Of a DNA stretch of 64,000 nucleotides, positions 43,523-53,094 are shown piece by piece. The position numbers and the translations under genes were made by a program. Under the pieces are notes generated by a model. The model saw nothing but the letters and a program-made list of their open reading frames with translations, made no database searches and was not told the DNA's origin. This DNA is from Pseudoalteromonas sp. Z1A8 (GTDB lineage: Bacteria > Pseudomonadota > Gammaproteobacteria > Enterobacterales > Alteromonadaceae), in contig NZ_WTLB01000003.1 in the NCBI RefSeq assembly GCF_011378855.1, positions 85,892 to 149,891 on the forward strand, in the 5' to 3' direction. Positions within the stretch are counted from its first letter, which is position 1; each line of letters opens with the position of its first letter.

Positions 43523-44927
43523 CGTTATTGCTCTTTAGTTCGCTTGAGGGCTTTGCAAAATCACCACCAAGGGCAATGTGTAAGTTAATTCTATTAGCTA
43601 TTAATTGATTTTTAATTTCGATTAAGGAGCTTTGTGCATCAAAAGATCTATCTTGCGCGTCAAGCACTGTGGTGTAAGTTACCAAGCCACTTTGATACTG
43701 CTCAAACGATAACTGCTCTGCTGCAAGCGCGTTTTCTTGCGCCTCTAATGTGCTTGTATACTGCGTTTTAAGAGACTGCTGCTGCGAAATTGCATTTTCT
43801 ACATCACCAAAAGCGTCATAAAGCGTTTGTAAATAAAGCTGCTCTTGCTTTTGAGTATTCAGGCGCGCTATTTCTTCGTTCGCTTTTAAGCGTCCGCCTT
43901 CAAAAAGTGGCGCCGAAATACTACCTAATAACGACCATGCAAGACTTGAAGGAGAAAATAAATCGCTTACTCTGTCGGTGCTATCACTTAAGCTAGCTGT
44001 TAAATTTAAACTTGGAAAGCGTTGTTTGTGCGCATACGCAAGTGATGCATCGGTGGCTAAAAGATCATACCAACTGGCGCGTAGTGTAGGTTTGCGCGTT
44101 ATAAGCTCTGAAGGTAAGCCTAGTGGAATATCGGTATTAATAACGGGGAAGTCGCTACTAGCGCTAATAGCACCTTTTGGATATTCGCCTAGCAAGCGTT
44201 CAAGAATACGCGATGAAGCCGATAAATTAGCTTGCTGCGTCGCAATGCGAGCGCGTTCAGTATTGAGCTCATTACGGGCTAAATATACATCGAGTGCTTC
44301 ATTTATACCTTGGCGATAGCCAGACTCGATAATATCTAGGTTTTGCTGTGCGTTGGCTTCGCGACGTTTAAATAAATCGAGTAATTGTTGCGATGTAACA
44401 ACATCAAACCAGCCAGTTACTACATCAGCAACGAGTTGCTGTTTAGCTTGCTCAAACCGGGCCTGTTGCGCTAAATAGTTAAGATTAGCTTCGCGCTTTG
44501 AATCTGAAAGCTTACCCCATAAATCAACTTCATAAGTTAAATCTAAACTAACGGAGCTTGCGTTATCGTAGCTCACTGGGCGGTTGTCTTTACTACGGCT
44601 AGTACGCGTTGATAAATCGAGGCTAGGCCAAAGCGCAGCACCCGATACTATAAGCTGTTGTTTTTGAATTTCTACATCGTAACTAGTTTGTAAAAGCTGT
44701 TGGTTGTTTTTAAGTGCTTGCTGCACAAATTTGTTAAGCGTAGGGTTTTGTAGTTGTGTAAGCCATTGCTCTTGTACTTTTAATACCGAGCTTGATGCTT
44801 CTTGCTGCCATTGCTGTGGCATATTATTAGGCGCTTGCATGCGCTGCAACGGGTTTAAATCACTCGCACAGCCGCTAAGCAGCATCACACTAATTGCCAA
44901 TAGGGTTGGCTTGCATTGCCAAATCAT
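43512..44927 (-). CDS. TolC/NodT-family outer-membrane efflux lipoprotein
   Basis: 471 residues. Lipoprotein signal with lipobox L-S-G-C (Cys20), then two outer-membrane-efflux repeats; PLFEGGRLKANEEIARLNTQ parallels LFEGGALRAQVDIAKLNAEQ of the other OMF in this window. First gene of the second OMF-MFP-RND operon, overlapping the adaptor by 11 bases. No adjacent regulator gene, so control is probably from elsewhere or constitutive. Confidence 0.92.
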   Translation of the reverse strand: MIWQCKPTLLAISVMLLSGCASDLNPLQRMQAPNNMPQQWQQEASSSVLKVQEQWLTQLQNPTLNKFVQQALKNNQQLLQTSYDVEIQKQQLIVSGAALWPSLDLSTRTSRSKDNRPVSYDNASSVSLDLTYEVDLWGKLSDSKREANLNYLAQQARFEQAKQQLVADVVTGWFDVVTSQQLLDLFKRREANAQQNLDIIESGYRQGINEALDVYLARNELNTERARIATQQANLSASSRILERLLGEYPKGAISASSDFPVINTDIPLGLPSELITRKPTLRASWYDLLATDASLAYAHKQRFPSLNLTASLSDSTDRVSDLFSPSSLAWSLLGSISAPLFEGGRLKANEEIARLNTQKQEQLYLQTLYDAFGDVENAISQQQSLKTQYTSTLEAQENALAAEQLSFEQYQSGLVTYTTVLDAQDRSFDAQSSLIEIKNQLIANRINLHIALGGDFAKPSSELKSNNDEN

Positions 44928-45093
44928 AATTAAACCTGAATTACTGCTATTTATGAGGTTAATTCAAGCACTTTGACAAATTTTGCTCAACCTACTTTAC
45001 ATAACATTACATAGCTAGCGATGAATTAACATAATAGCCAGTTATACGGTAAAAATAAGTAAATGTTCAGCACTTTTTAATACTAAAAATAAA

Positions 45094-45129
45094 AAATGCC
45101 AATGAGGTGTTTAACCAACATTGGCATTT
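45094..45129 (-). terminator. alsD terminator
   Basis: Minus-strand stem AAATGCCAATG / CATTGGCATTT with a 14-base loop and T-rich tail, 18 bp after the stop codon. Confidence 0.75.
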
Positions 45130-45146
45130 AATACGTTTTAAACTTA

Positions 45147-45920
45147 TTACTTGTGTTTATTTGCAGCAGGCACAGCGGCTTGTTTTAATTCGATAGTTCT
45201 GAATTTTTCAACTTGAGGAAGGGTTAAATTAATTTTATTTATTTCTTCAATTTCAACAGTTACTTCATCAAAGCTAATACCTTCTAAATGCCCACCTAAT
45301 TTGTAATCGTTTGATACAAAATGAAAATGCATTCCCGGAATACTAATATTGCCTAAATATTCTGGTGTATATAACCCCACTAAAGTACCTTTAATATTTT
45401 GCTTAGTGTACATAACTCGCGTTTTTAAATACTCCATAAGCGGAACACTATCGTTTTTAACTCTTTGTGCAGAAGCCATTTTTAAATAATTAAATGTGCC
45501 TGTAATTTTATAAGCATAAAAACTATTTTTAGAGCTCATAGTTGCTTTAAGTTTCTCACCTAATAGCGCTAACGAACTCACATTCTTTAAAGTAATACGC
45601 TTATTTGGATTAAACTTAAACATTGTCATATAAGGCGCAGCTAAATTAGCTGGAGCCTTAATTAATGAGCCATCAACTTCTATTTTATAAACCACACCGT
45701 TGAGCGCAACAAGCTCACCATCTAAATTATCGGCAGTCCCTAATCCAAATTGACCTTTTTTAAGCATTTCTGCAGGTGTAATATCGCCTGTATACACCTG
45801 ATTAACTAACGCAAGCGGAAAACCATATTGTTCTATTACATTTTCAGTTGGAGCTGCGAAGGCCGCTGAGTTAAGTGTAAATAAGGCTAAAAAGCTAACG
45901 CTGATAAAAAATGGTTTCAT
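45147..45920 (-). CDS. Exported alpha-acetolactate decarboxylase
   Basis: 257 residues from ATG 45920, with GGAAA 6 bases upstream; an earlier ATG lacks a site. AlsD/BudA converts acetolactate to acetoin with zinc. The zinc ligands are seen as H-x-H-x10-H in GMHFHFVSNDYKLGGHLEG, and YGFPLALVNQVYTGDITPAE, GTADNLDGELVALNGVVY and GTLVGLYTPEYLGN fit the family. A signal peptide (MKPFFISVSFLALFTLNSAAFA) is clear, so the enzyme is probably periplasmic or secreted, unlike the usual cytosolic BudA. No alsS (acetolactate synthase) is adjacent. Two terminators separate it from the ABM gene upstream, so it likely has its own promoter. Confidence 0.88.
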   Translation of the reverse strand: MKPFFISVSFLALFTLNSAAFAAPTENVIEQYGFPLALVNQVYTGDITPAEMLKKGQFGLGTADNLDGELVALNGVVYKIEVDGSLIKAPANLAAPYMTMFKFNPNKRITLKNVSSLALLGEKLKATMSSKNSFYAYKITGTFNYLKMASAQRVKNDSVPLMEYLKTRVMYTKQNIKGTLVGLYTPEYLGNISIPGMHFHFVSNDYKLGGHLEGISFDEVTVEIEEINKINLTLPQVEKFRTIELKQAAVPAANKHK

Positions 45921-45934
45921 GGTATTTCCAAAAT

Positions 45935-46002
45935 AAAAAAGGTAGCTAAGCATTTAGCTTAACTACCAAAAAAAGCAAATAGCGTCACTTCTGCTATTTG
46001 CT
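45935..46002 (-). terminator. Two back-to-back terminators after the ABM gene
   Basis: On the minus strand AGCAAATAGC / GCTATTTGCT (46002-45973) is followed by T7, then a second hairpin GGTAGTTAAGC / GCTTAGCTACC (45967-45941) by T6. Double termination between the ABM gene and alsD. Confidence 0.75.
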
Positions 46003-46038
46003 AAACGGGAAGTAGTTTTATAAATTACAAAAAGTACT

Positions 46039-46671
46039 TTATAGCTCAGTTACAAAGCTCATATATTGCTCGAGGTCGCCTACTACGGCTTCATGCATTA
46101 ATTTACCGGTTTGAATTGCGTATGGTTGATTAAAGTGAATATCCCATACGTCTGACTCTTTACGCCAATGCTCATACACTGCTAACGTGTCGTCTTGGCC
46201 TTCAATTGTGTATAAATCAAATATAAGGTTACCCTCTTCTTGACTACGCGTTTGTGTAATATGAGTTTCAAACTGGGTTAAAAGCTGCGCTCTATACTGC
46301 AATTTAATTTTGAATATAAAGAAGATAATAAATATATCGTCTTGTGAGTTTGGCGTTTTAAGATTGCGCTCATGCAAAGGTGTTGGCGTTGTCTCTTTTA
46401 AGTTCATAACTTCTGGTGCAGACTCGCTAATATTAGGCAATGCTTGCAATAGAGCTTGCGTATAAGGCTGTGCACCGTGGTAATTAACCGCATTTTGGTT
46501 TTCAAAACGTTCGTAGGCAAAAAATACTCCAGGTGTATTTTTATCCTGATATAAACGCATTTCTAGTAAGCCAGTTTCGGCTTTGCCGCCTTGCTTGTCA
46601 TCTTCAAGCAGCGCTTTGAATTGATTGATGTATTCGTCTTTAATATTAAATTTAACTATTTGCGTGATCAT
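46039..46671 (-). CDS. Two-domain antibiotic-biosynthesis-monooxygenase (ABM) protein
   Basis: 210 residues from ATG 46671 (MITQIVKF), with GGAG 6 bases upstream. Two tandem ferredoxin-like ABM domains: one at about 1-95 (FFAYERFENQNAVNYHGAQP) and one at about 115-210 (LTQFETHITQTRSQEEGNLI, then LAVYEHWRKESDVWDIHFNQ). Such dimeric-barrel domains act in quinone oxidation (YgiN), heme degradation or as stress proteins; double-domain forms fold as single-chain barrels. It lies 57 bp after a nitroreductase gene, suggesting joint quinone or electrophile metabolism. Specific substrate unknown. Confidence 0.82.
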   Translation of the reverse strand: MITQIVKFNIKDEYINQFKALLEDDKQGGKAETGLLEMRLYQDKNTPGVFFAYERFENQNAVNYHGAQPYTQALLQALPNISESAPEVMNLKETTPTPLHERNLKTPNSQDDIFIIFFIFKIKLQYRAQLLTQFETHITQTRSQEEGNLIFDLYTIEGQDDTLAVYEHWRKESDVWDIHFNQPYAIQTGKLMHEAVVGDLEQYMSFVTEL

Positions 46672-46727
46672 AATTAACTCCAAAGAGATTAGCGCTGCAT
46701 CAGTTAAGCTAATGCAGTAAGTAAAAA

Positions 46728-47396
46728 TTAAACTTCAGTTAAAATTTCTGAATACTCTAAACGCGACTTTGGAAGAGTGGCATTAAAGTCGTTTTTATCA
46801 TCGCTATATCCCAAAGGCACAACAACTAAGCTTGAATAACCCTTTTCGCGTAAACCAAATTCTTCATCAAGTACGCTAACTTCAATTCCTTCCATTGGCG
46901 TTGCATCAATTCCTAAGGTAGATACACCCAGTAAAAATGCGCCTAGGTTTAAATAAACTTGCTTATCCATCCAATGCTGTACGTCTTTAAAATCTTGTTT
47001 GTGCAAGTTAATAAACATGTTACGGCCACCATGCATGCGCTCTTTAAATGCGATTGGGTCTGCTACAAAACGACCGTCTTTTTCTTCTTGCTTTAAAACA
47101 CGTAATAAATAGTCTTGTTCAATATCTAACTTACTAGCAAACACGAGTACATGTGATGCATCTAAAATTGACTTTTTATTGAATGGAAATAAACGCTCTG
47201 TTGATTTAGCTATTTTGGCTTTAGCCTCGTCACTAGACGCGAGTATAAAATGCCAAGGTTGTGAGTTAACACTTGAAGGGCTAAATCTAAGTAACTCTTT
47301 AATTTTTTCAATATTGTCAGCAGAGATCTTTTTAGTTGGATTGTACGCTTTAGCTGACTGTCTATTTTTTGCGTAATGAGTAATATCTTGAGTCAT
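46728..47396 (-). CDS. NfsB-family oxygen-insensitive nitroreductase
   Basis: 222-residue FMN enzyme reducing nitroaromatics or quinones by two electrons with NAD(P)H. The N-terminal RQSAKAYNPTKKISADNIEK and LLRFSPSSVNSQPWHFILAS (FMN-phosphate and ring contacts), LNLGAFLLGVSTLGIDATPM and the C-terminal VVVPLGYSDDKND are family marks. Length matches E. coli NfsB (217). First gene of a probable two-gene unit with the ABM gene. Confidence 0.9.
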   Translation of the reverse strand: MTQDITHYAKNRQSAKAYNPTKKISADNIEKIKELLRFSPSSVNSQPWHFILASSDEAKAKIAKSTERLFPFNKKSILDASHVLVFASKLDIEQDYLLRVLKQEEKDGRFVADPIAFKERMHGGRNMFINLHKQDFKDVQHWMDKQVYLNLGAFLLGVSTLGIDATPMEGIEVSVLDEEFGLREKGYSSLVVVPLGYSDDKNDFNATLPKSRLEYSEILTEV

Positions 47397-47538
47397 AAAC
47401 TTCCCCTATCTCGGGTTGAAAACATATAAGCAAAGGTATTTGCTTTTCGATGAGGTAATTGTGCGCAAAATACGGCAATAGAAAAAGAGAGAAACGACCC
47501 AATTAATATGGAACATTTTATCCATAATGACGTTGAAT

Positions 47539-47580
47539 AAATTACAGATACAAAAAAGCCCCGCAATAAGCGAGGCTTTT
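47539..47580 (-). terminator. Terminator of the tRNA array
   Basis: Minus-strand stem AAAAGCCTCGC / GCGGGGCTTTT with loop TTATT and T6 (hairpin 47552-47580). The 22-bp plus-strand stretch 47539-47560 differs by one base from 30957-30978 beside the rplI terminator. Confidence 0.85.
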
Positions 47581-47587
47581 AAATAAA

Positions 47588-47663
<76 letters not shown>

Positions 47664-47764
47664 ACACAAAACTGTGTGCTAAGGCACGTTCAATTTTAAA
47701 GATTGAGAACTTTTATAAAGCACTTAAAATAAAAAACCTTACATAAGCAATGTTTTAAAATAAA

Positions 47765-47840
47765 TGGTGCCTCGACGCGGAATCGAACCACGGACACGAG
47801 GATTTTCAATCCTCTGCTCTACCGACTGAGCTATCGAGGC
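47765..47840 (-). tRNA. tRNA-Phe(GAA), copy 3 of the array
   Basis: 76 nt with CCA; acceptor GCCTCGA / TCGAGGC, anticodon loop TTGAAAA (GAA). Identical to the other two Phe genes here. Confidence 0.97.
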
Positions 47841-47895
47841 ACATAAACTGTGCTAACTAAAAGTAAAATTATTATTTAACGTCTAGTTTTAAAAA

Positions 47896-47971
<76 letters not shown>

Positions 47972-48028
47972 ACACAAAACTGTGTGCTAAGGCACGTTCA
48001 ATTTTAAAGATTGAGAACTTATAGTAAA

Positions 48029-48104
48029 TGGTGCCTCGACGCGGAATCGAACCACGGACACGAGGATTTTCAATCCTCTGCTCTACCGACTGAGCTATCG
48101 AGGC
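48029..48104 (-). tRNA. tRNA-Phe(GAA), copy 2 of the array
   Basis: 76 nt, identical to the other Phe genes. Start-to-start distance to copy 3 is 264 bp, equal to that between Thr copies 1 and 2, the mark of tandem duplication of a Phe-Thr unit. Confidence 0.97.
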
Positions 48105-48159
48105 ACATAAACTGTGCTAACTAAAAGTAAAATAATTATTTAACTTTTAGCTTTATAAA

Positions 48160-48235
<76 letters not shown>

Positions 48236-48306
48236 ACACAAAACTGTGTGCTAAGGCACGCGTAATAATGTTTAAACTTTTTATTAAACACCACTACTTT
48301 AATAAA

Positions 48307-48382
48307 TGGTGCCTCGACGCGGAATCGAACCACGGACACGAGGATTTTCAATCCTCTGCTCTACCGACTGAGCTATCGAGGC
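48307..48382 (-). tRNA. tRNA-Phe(GAA), copy 1 of the array
   Basis: 76 nt with CCA, identical to the other Phe genes. First intact tRNA of the transcript. Confidence 0.97.
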
Positions 48383-48410
48383 ACTTTAACAGTGCTAATT
48401 AAAAACCTTA

Positions 48411-48463
48411 GAGGGTTTTCAATGCAATTCCCACTCAGCTCTATCGACTGAGCTATCTGGGCG
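48411..48463 (-). pseudogene. Decayed tRNA remnant at the head of the array
   Basis: The minus strand reads GCCCAGATAGCTCAGTCGAT then AGAGC, a good acceptor 5' strand and D-arm, followed by a garbled anticodon region (ATTGAAAACCCTC recalls the tRNA-Phe anticodon arm) and no T-arm or 3' acceptor. It begins within a few bases of the predicted transcription start. Confidence 0.7.
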
Positions 48464-48471
48464 TGCGGCGT

Positions 48472-48500
48472 ATTAAACGAGTTTTGCCCTTACAAGTCAA
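48472..48500 (-). promoter_or_regulatory. Strong promoter of the tRNA array
   Basis: Minus-strand -35 TTGACT (48500-48495), 17-bp spacer, -10 TTTAAT (48477-48472), then a GC-rich discriminator (ACGCCGCACG), the type linked to stringent control. An A-tract lies just upstream (UP-like). Transcription would start at about 48465. Confidence 0.75.
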
Positions 48501-48721
48501 CTTTTTTTTTATTCTTTATAACTGTTTGAACGGTTTTCAAGCAACTCAGTGCGTTTTTCATTAATAACGTTCATTTTTACCACAAATCAGACTATAACTA
48601 TGAATAAATATAACTAAATCAGACTAAAAACGTAGTGAATTATTTTTCGTAAATGTTACGATTACAACAATTATACAATAAAGACTTATTGTATTTAAAT
48701 ATAGCAACCAGGGAACGTTAA

Positions 48722-51505
48722 ATGCAGAGTAAATTCTCTTCACCGGTAAAAGGCTTACTACCTCTTTTTTTGATCATTAATATTGCTGTAACAGGACTTG
48801 CTATTGTTGCCCACTCATTTTATACACAATCTGAAGTTAGCACAGCTCAATCCAAACCGCCGGTTAATATAATAACGCTCGCCGATAGATTAGATTTGCC
48901 TATGGTTGATGCATTAACTATGTACGGTCAAGGTAAAGTAAAGCAGTTACTCGATTTAACACATTTATTAGATAATGACTTTGAATATACTTTATATCGC
49001 TTCAATGCTACATCAGATACTCAGTTGGTATATAGCAGCAGTAAGCCTGCTATCGACTCCGTTAGAGCTGAAAAGCACTTAGTTGAAGAAGGTATTATGC
49101 ACCACCTACTATTGTTAAATGATGAGCCAATTGGCGAGCTTATCATTAAGCAAAATTTACCTTCCACACCTTTAAGCACTCAAGATTCTCAAGTAATTGC
49201 TTATATAATTGCTATAGCGTGTGTTGCTGCATTATTTATACTTACTTTAATGTTTAATATGTACATTAATACTCGCTTACGTAAAAGCACTGACACCCTT
49301 ACGCAAGAGCTGCAGGCAATCACCGACGATGCCAATTACAATAGTAATGTTGACGAGCAACTCGATATTGGCCTAGGTGTAGTTGCAAAATACATCAACT
49401 TATTGCTACGAAAGGTACAAACTGCAATGAGTGAAAATGAAGCTGCACAAAAAGAGCTTTATAAATTACAAAATAGTCTAGAAGGCGAAGTACAAAATCG
49501 TACTTTAGCGCTTGAGCAAGCCACATTAAAAGCTGAGCGAGCAAGCGAAACTAAAACAACCTTCCTAGCAACAATGAGTCATGAAATAAGAACACCAATG
49601 AACGGCGTTATAGGGACTATTGATTTACTGCGCCAGACCGAACTTGATGGCGCTCAGCATCGTTTAAGTACGATTATTCGTGAATCAGCATTTTCGTTAT
49701 TGAGTATTTTGGATGATATTCTAGATTTTTCTAAAATTGAAGCTGGAAAGCTAAATATTGACCCAATCCCATTTTCGGTAACCGATACCATTGAAGAAGT
49801 AGCCCGAGTGCTTTCCTCTGTTGCTAAAAAACGTGAGCTTGATTTAGAGCTAGCAATAGCACCCGATATTCCTATAAATCTTACCGGGGATAGCGTACGT
49901 GTACGTCAGGTGCTTTATAACCTATGTAGCAACGCAATTAAATTTACGAGCACCGATGAAAAAACTCAAGGCCATGTAAAAATATCAGTAGAGGTGGTAC
50001 ATAATACGACCGATCACTTTACTTTACGCTTTTGCGTAACTGATAACGGTAAAGGCATGTCGCAGGCACAACTACGCGAAATATTTAATCCGTTTATTCA
50101 AGCCGAAAATTCGATTACCCGAGAATACGGAGGGACAGGTTTAGGTCTTTCTATTTGTAAAAGCTTAACTGAGCTTATGCTAGGGACTATTCATGTAACT
50201 AGCCATACAGGAATTGGCAGTGAATTTACTGTTGAATTACCATTTAGTACATCGGGAAAAATTAAGTACGCACACAAAGGTGCATTAAATGGTAAGAGGA
50301 TTATTGTAGTTAGTAATCATCTAGAACGTGAAAAAGTAATGTACCGCTACTTATCGTTTATGGGCGCTAAAATCACTTATGTACATACTGAAGAAGAAGC
50401 TGAAGAATATCAGCATGCGCAAGATATTATTTGGGTGGCTGATGGCATAGACAATATGGATAAAACAAACGCGCTGCTAAGACGTTTATTTTATTCATTA
50501 GAAGATTATAACCAACAAGTTGTTGTACTAAGCAAGCTTGATGAAGCGGCTATAAATCATAAAAATATTTTTTATATTAATGCCTCTCCTCTATGTAAAT
50601 CTAACTTTATGCTGTCTATTTTGGTGGCTGCTGGGCTGCATACTCCTAAGCAAATTAAAAAAACCAAAACACTTAATAACTATTTAAATGTTGAGCAGGC
50701 TCGTAAATCAAATAAATTGATTTTACTGGTTGAAGATAACCTCCTAAACCAGCAAGTGCTGACCGATCAACTGCATATACTAGGCTTTGGCGTTGAAATA
50801 GCTAACAACGGTGAAGAAGGCTTAGATATGTGGAGAAAAGGTGATTACTCACTTATTTTAACCGACTTACACATGCCTAAAATGTCGGGTTACGATATGG
50901 TTGAAAAAATTCGTAATGAAGCTGAGCTATTAGAGTCTATTGATGCACAGCCTTACATTATTGCTGTAACAGCAAATGCGCTTAAAGGCGAAAAAGAACG
51001 TTGTTTAGCGGTAGGTATTAACGACTTCATTACCAAACCCATAGAGCTAAACGCGTTAGAAGACACTCTAAAACGTTGGAGCGATAAGCAAAGCCAAAAT
51101 CAAAATGTGATTATTCACCAAACAACTGCGCTACCTATTGATATGGAAGCAGTTGCTAAATACATAAATGGTGATGATGCTAAGCAAATCCGCTTTTTCA
51201 AAATGTATTTAGAACAAAGCCAAAGCTTAATTAAGAGTATTAACTCAGGGGTAATGGTTAACGATTTAGGTGAGATTATTGAAGGCTGTCATCAATTAAA
51301 ATCTATCTCCAAAACCATTGGTGCCCAAACGGTGGCCGATCTTTCAAGTGCATTTGAAGATAAATGTAAAGAAGGTGATCTCACAACTGATGAATTAATA
51401 GACTTAAGAGATAAGTTAGAAATTGAATACTCCAAGGCAGCTCAATTTTTAAAAGAACAAGTTAGAACAGCCCAAGCAAAGCAAGAAGATGAACTTGCAG
51501 ATTAA
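48722..51505 (+). CDS. Hybrid sensor histidine kinase (HK-REC-Hpt)
   Basis: 927 residues. TM1 (about 12-32), a periplasmic sensor of about 125 residues, TM2 (about 160-182), a linker helix, HisKA with SHEIRTPMNGVIG (His287), HATPase (NAIKFTS, DNGKGMS, GGTGLGLSI), a degenerate receiver-like segment (about 525-630), a functional receiver (LLVEDNLLNQQV, acceptor Asp715 in LTDLHMPKMSG) and a C-terminal Hpt domain (CHQLKSISKTIG, His857). BarA-like order, but the periplasmic sensor is not one I recognise and no cognate response regulator adjoins. AGGGAACGTTA precedes the ATG. Ends at a strong bidirectional terminator. Confidence 0.9.
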   Translation: MQSKFSSPVKGLLPLFLIINIAVTGLAIVAHSFYTQSEVSTAQSKPPVNIITLADRLDLPMVDALTMYGQGKVKQLLDLTHLLDNDFEYTLYRFNATSDTQLVYSSSKPAIDSVRAEKHLVEEGIMHHLLLLNDEPIGELIIKQNLPSTPLSTQDSQVIAYIIAIACVAALFILTLMFNMYINTRLRKSTDTLTQELQAITDDANYNSNVDEQLDIGLGVVAKYINLLLRKVQTAMSENEAAQKELYKLQNSLEGEVQNRTLALEQATLKAERASETKTTFLATMSHEIRTPMNGVIGTIDLLRQTELDGAQHRLSTIIRESAFSLLSILDDILDFSKIEAGKLNIDPIPFSVTDTIEEVARVLSSVAKKRELDLELAIAPDIPINLTGDSVRVRQVLYNLCSNAIKFTSTDEKTQGHVKISVEVVHNTTDHFTLRFCVTDNGKGMSQAQLREIFNPFIQAENSITREYGGTGLGLSICKSLTELMLGTIHVTSHTGIGSEFTVELPFSTSGKIKYAHKGALNGKRIIVVSNHLEREKVMYRYLSFMGAKITYVHTEEEAEEYQHAQDIIWVADGIDNMDKTNALLRRLFYSLEDYNQQVVVLSKLDEAAINHKNIFYINASPLCKSNFMLSILVAAGLHTPKQIKKTKTLNNYLNVEQARKSNKLILLVEDNLLNQQVLTDQLHILGFGVEIANNGEEGLDMWRKGDYSLILTDLHMPKMSGYDMVEKIRNEAELLESIDAQPYIIAVTANALKGEKERCLAVGINDFITKPIELNALEDTLKRWSDKQSQNQNVIIHQTTALPIDMEAVAKYINGDDAKQIRFFKMYLEQSQSLIKSINSGVMVNDLGEIIEGCHQLKSISKTIGAQTVADLSSAFEDKCKEGDLTTDELIDLRDKLEIEYSKAAQFLKEQVRTAQAKQEDELAD

Positions 51506-51519
51506 TATAGCTATGCTTT

Positions 51520-51558
51520 AGACATAAAAAAAGGGCTAATCAGCCCTTTTTTATGTCT
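51520..51558. terminator. Bidirectional terminator, hybrid kinase / yggX
   Basis: Long stem GACATAAAAAAAGGGCT / AGCCCTTTTTTATGTC with a short loop; A- and T-tracts on both strands serve both converging genes. Confidence 0.85.
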
Positions 51559-51563
51559 AAAAA

Positions 51564-51836
51564 TTACTTTTCAGGCGGTCGATAACCTTCAATTTCTACA
51601 TCTTTGTCTTCAAACAAAAAACCAACCATCTGCTCTTCTAAAAACGTGCGATGCTCTGGATCCATCATATTCAAATGTTTTTCGTTAATAAGCATTGTTT
51701 GCTTATGTTGCCACTGACCCCAAGCTTCTTTAGAGATATTATTAAAAATCTTTTCACCAATTTCACCAGGGTATAACTGAAAGCCAAGGCCTTCGGCTTC
51801 TTTTTGTAACTTTTGACAAAATACTGTACGTGCCAT
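51564..51836 (-). CDS. yggX: Fe(2+)-trafficking protein YggX
   Basis: 90 residues (E. coli 91). [20 protein letters not shown] (conserved Cys), [20 protein letters not shown] and [20 protein letters not shown] are the family core. YggX protects Fe-S clusters from oxidative damage and supports MutY in enterobacteria. It follows mutY by 35 bp, the conserved mutY-yggX operon. Confidence 0.96.
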   Translation of the reverse strand: MARTVFCQKLQKEAEGLGFQLYPGEIGEKIFNNISKEAWGQWQHKQTMLINEKHLNMMDPEHRTFLEEQMVGFLFEDKDVEIEGYRPPEK

Positions 51837-51871
51837 GATTGATTCTCTCTAACGCTAAATATGGGGCTATT

Positions 51872-52933
51872 CTATACTATTGCTGTAATTTGTTTAACCA
51901 ACTTTTTAGTTGGTGCAGCTAGCCCAACCTCTATTGATTGATCAAGCGGATACCATACCAATTGTTTATCATTTACTACATCAGGTATTTTACTAACATT
52001 GAGCACATGCGGGTTGATAGTCAGCTCAAAGTGTGAAAACACATGAATAAATGCTTCAAGTTCTTCCAAATCAACTTCTAACCCTTGCTGAGCTAAAAAC
52101 ACCTCAAGCTCTTTATATTCATTAAATTCAAAAAAGCCAAACAACCCACCCCAAATACCACTATTAGGGCGTTTCTCCATAAGCACTTTATCGCCGCACT
52201 GTATAATTAACTGGTGACAGCTTTTTTTAGGCACTACTTTTTTTGGTTTTGAATGCGGGAACTCTTTTACTTTTCCTGTATTAAAAGCACCACAACCTGA
52301 ATTTAATGGGCAAGCGTTACAATCAAAGCGACTGCGTGAGCAAACACTCGCACCTAAATCCATCATCGCTTGATTAAATTCAGTAACGTTATTTTTAGGC
52401 GTTAATTGCTCTGATAGATGCCAAAGTTGGTTTTCTACCTTTTTAACGCCGTACCAACCTTCAATCATAAAGTAGCGCGCTAATACTCGCTTAACATTCC
52501 CATCTAAAATTGGATGATGTTGCCCAAGCGACAATGATAAAACAGCTCCGGCGGTAGAGCGCCCTATTCCCGGCAAGTCCATTACTTCATCAAGTGTTTG
52601 CGGAAACTCACCTTGGTACTTGTCACGTACTATTTTAGCTGTTCTATGTAAGTTACGCGCACGAGCGTAATACCCTAAGCCAGTCCAGTGATGCAGTACT
52701 AAATCTTCATCAGCATCGGCTAAAGCAATAATATCTGGAAAGCTTTGCATAAATTTTTCAAAATATGGGATAACAGTAATAACTTGAGTTTGCTGGAGCA
52801 TCACCTCAGACACCCACACTTTATAAGGTGTTTTACCCAACTGCCATGGAAGTGTTTTACGCCCATGAAGGTGATACCAATCAACGACTTGGTTAGAAAA
52901 CGAATTAGACTGTTCTTTATTTAAATCCAACAT
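51872..52933 (-). CDS. mutY: A/G-specific adenine glycosylase MutY
   Basis: 353 residues. The helix-hairpin-helix is [19 protein letters not shown], followed by catalytic Asp in [14 protein letters not shown]; the [4Fe-4S] cluster cysteines are C-x6-C-x2-C-x5-C in [17 protein letters not shown]. The C-terminal NUDIX-like domain (about 230-350) reads 8-oxoG. It removes adenine opposite 8-oxoguanine. Divergent from trmB, operon with yggX. Confidence 0.97.
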   Translation of the reverse strand: MLDLNKEQSNSFSNQVVDWYHLHGRKTLPWQLGKTPYKVWVSEVMLQQTQVITVIPYFEKFMQSFPDIIALADADEDLVLHHWTGLGYYARARNLHRTAKIVRDKYQGEFPQTLDEVMDLPGIGRSTAGAVLSLSLGQHHPILDGNVKRVLARYFMIEGWYGVKKVENQLWHLSEQLTPKNNVTEFNQAMMDLGASVCSRSRFDCNACPLNSGCGAFNTGKVKEFPHSKPKKVVPKKSCHQLIIQCGDKVLMEKRPNSGIWGGLFGFFEFNEYKELEVFLAQQGLEVDLEELEAFIHVFSHFELTINPHVLNVSKIPDVVNDKQLVWYPLDQSIEVGLAAPTKKLVKQITAIV

Positions 52934-53094
52934 ATTGTACTTTTACTGATGCTCAATGGCGGCTCAGTCTATTGTAGTTAATAAAAAGATCAAGCTATAG
53001 GGCGTGTAAAACCAGCTAATACTTGTGATTGCCGGCTTCGTCAGGGATAATATGCAACCATTTTTAAACACATTGTTTTTGTCAGGCCAATAAT

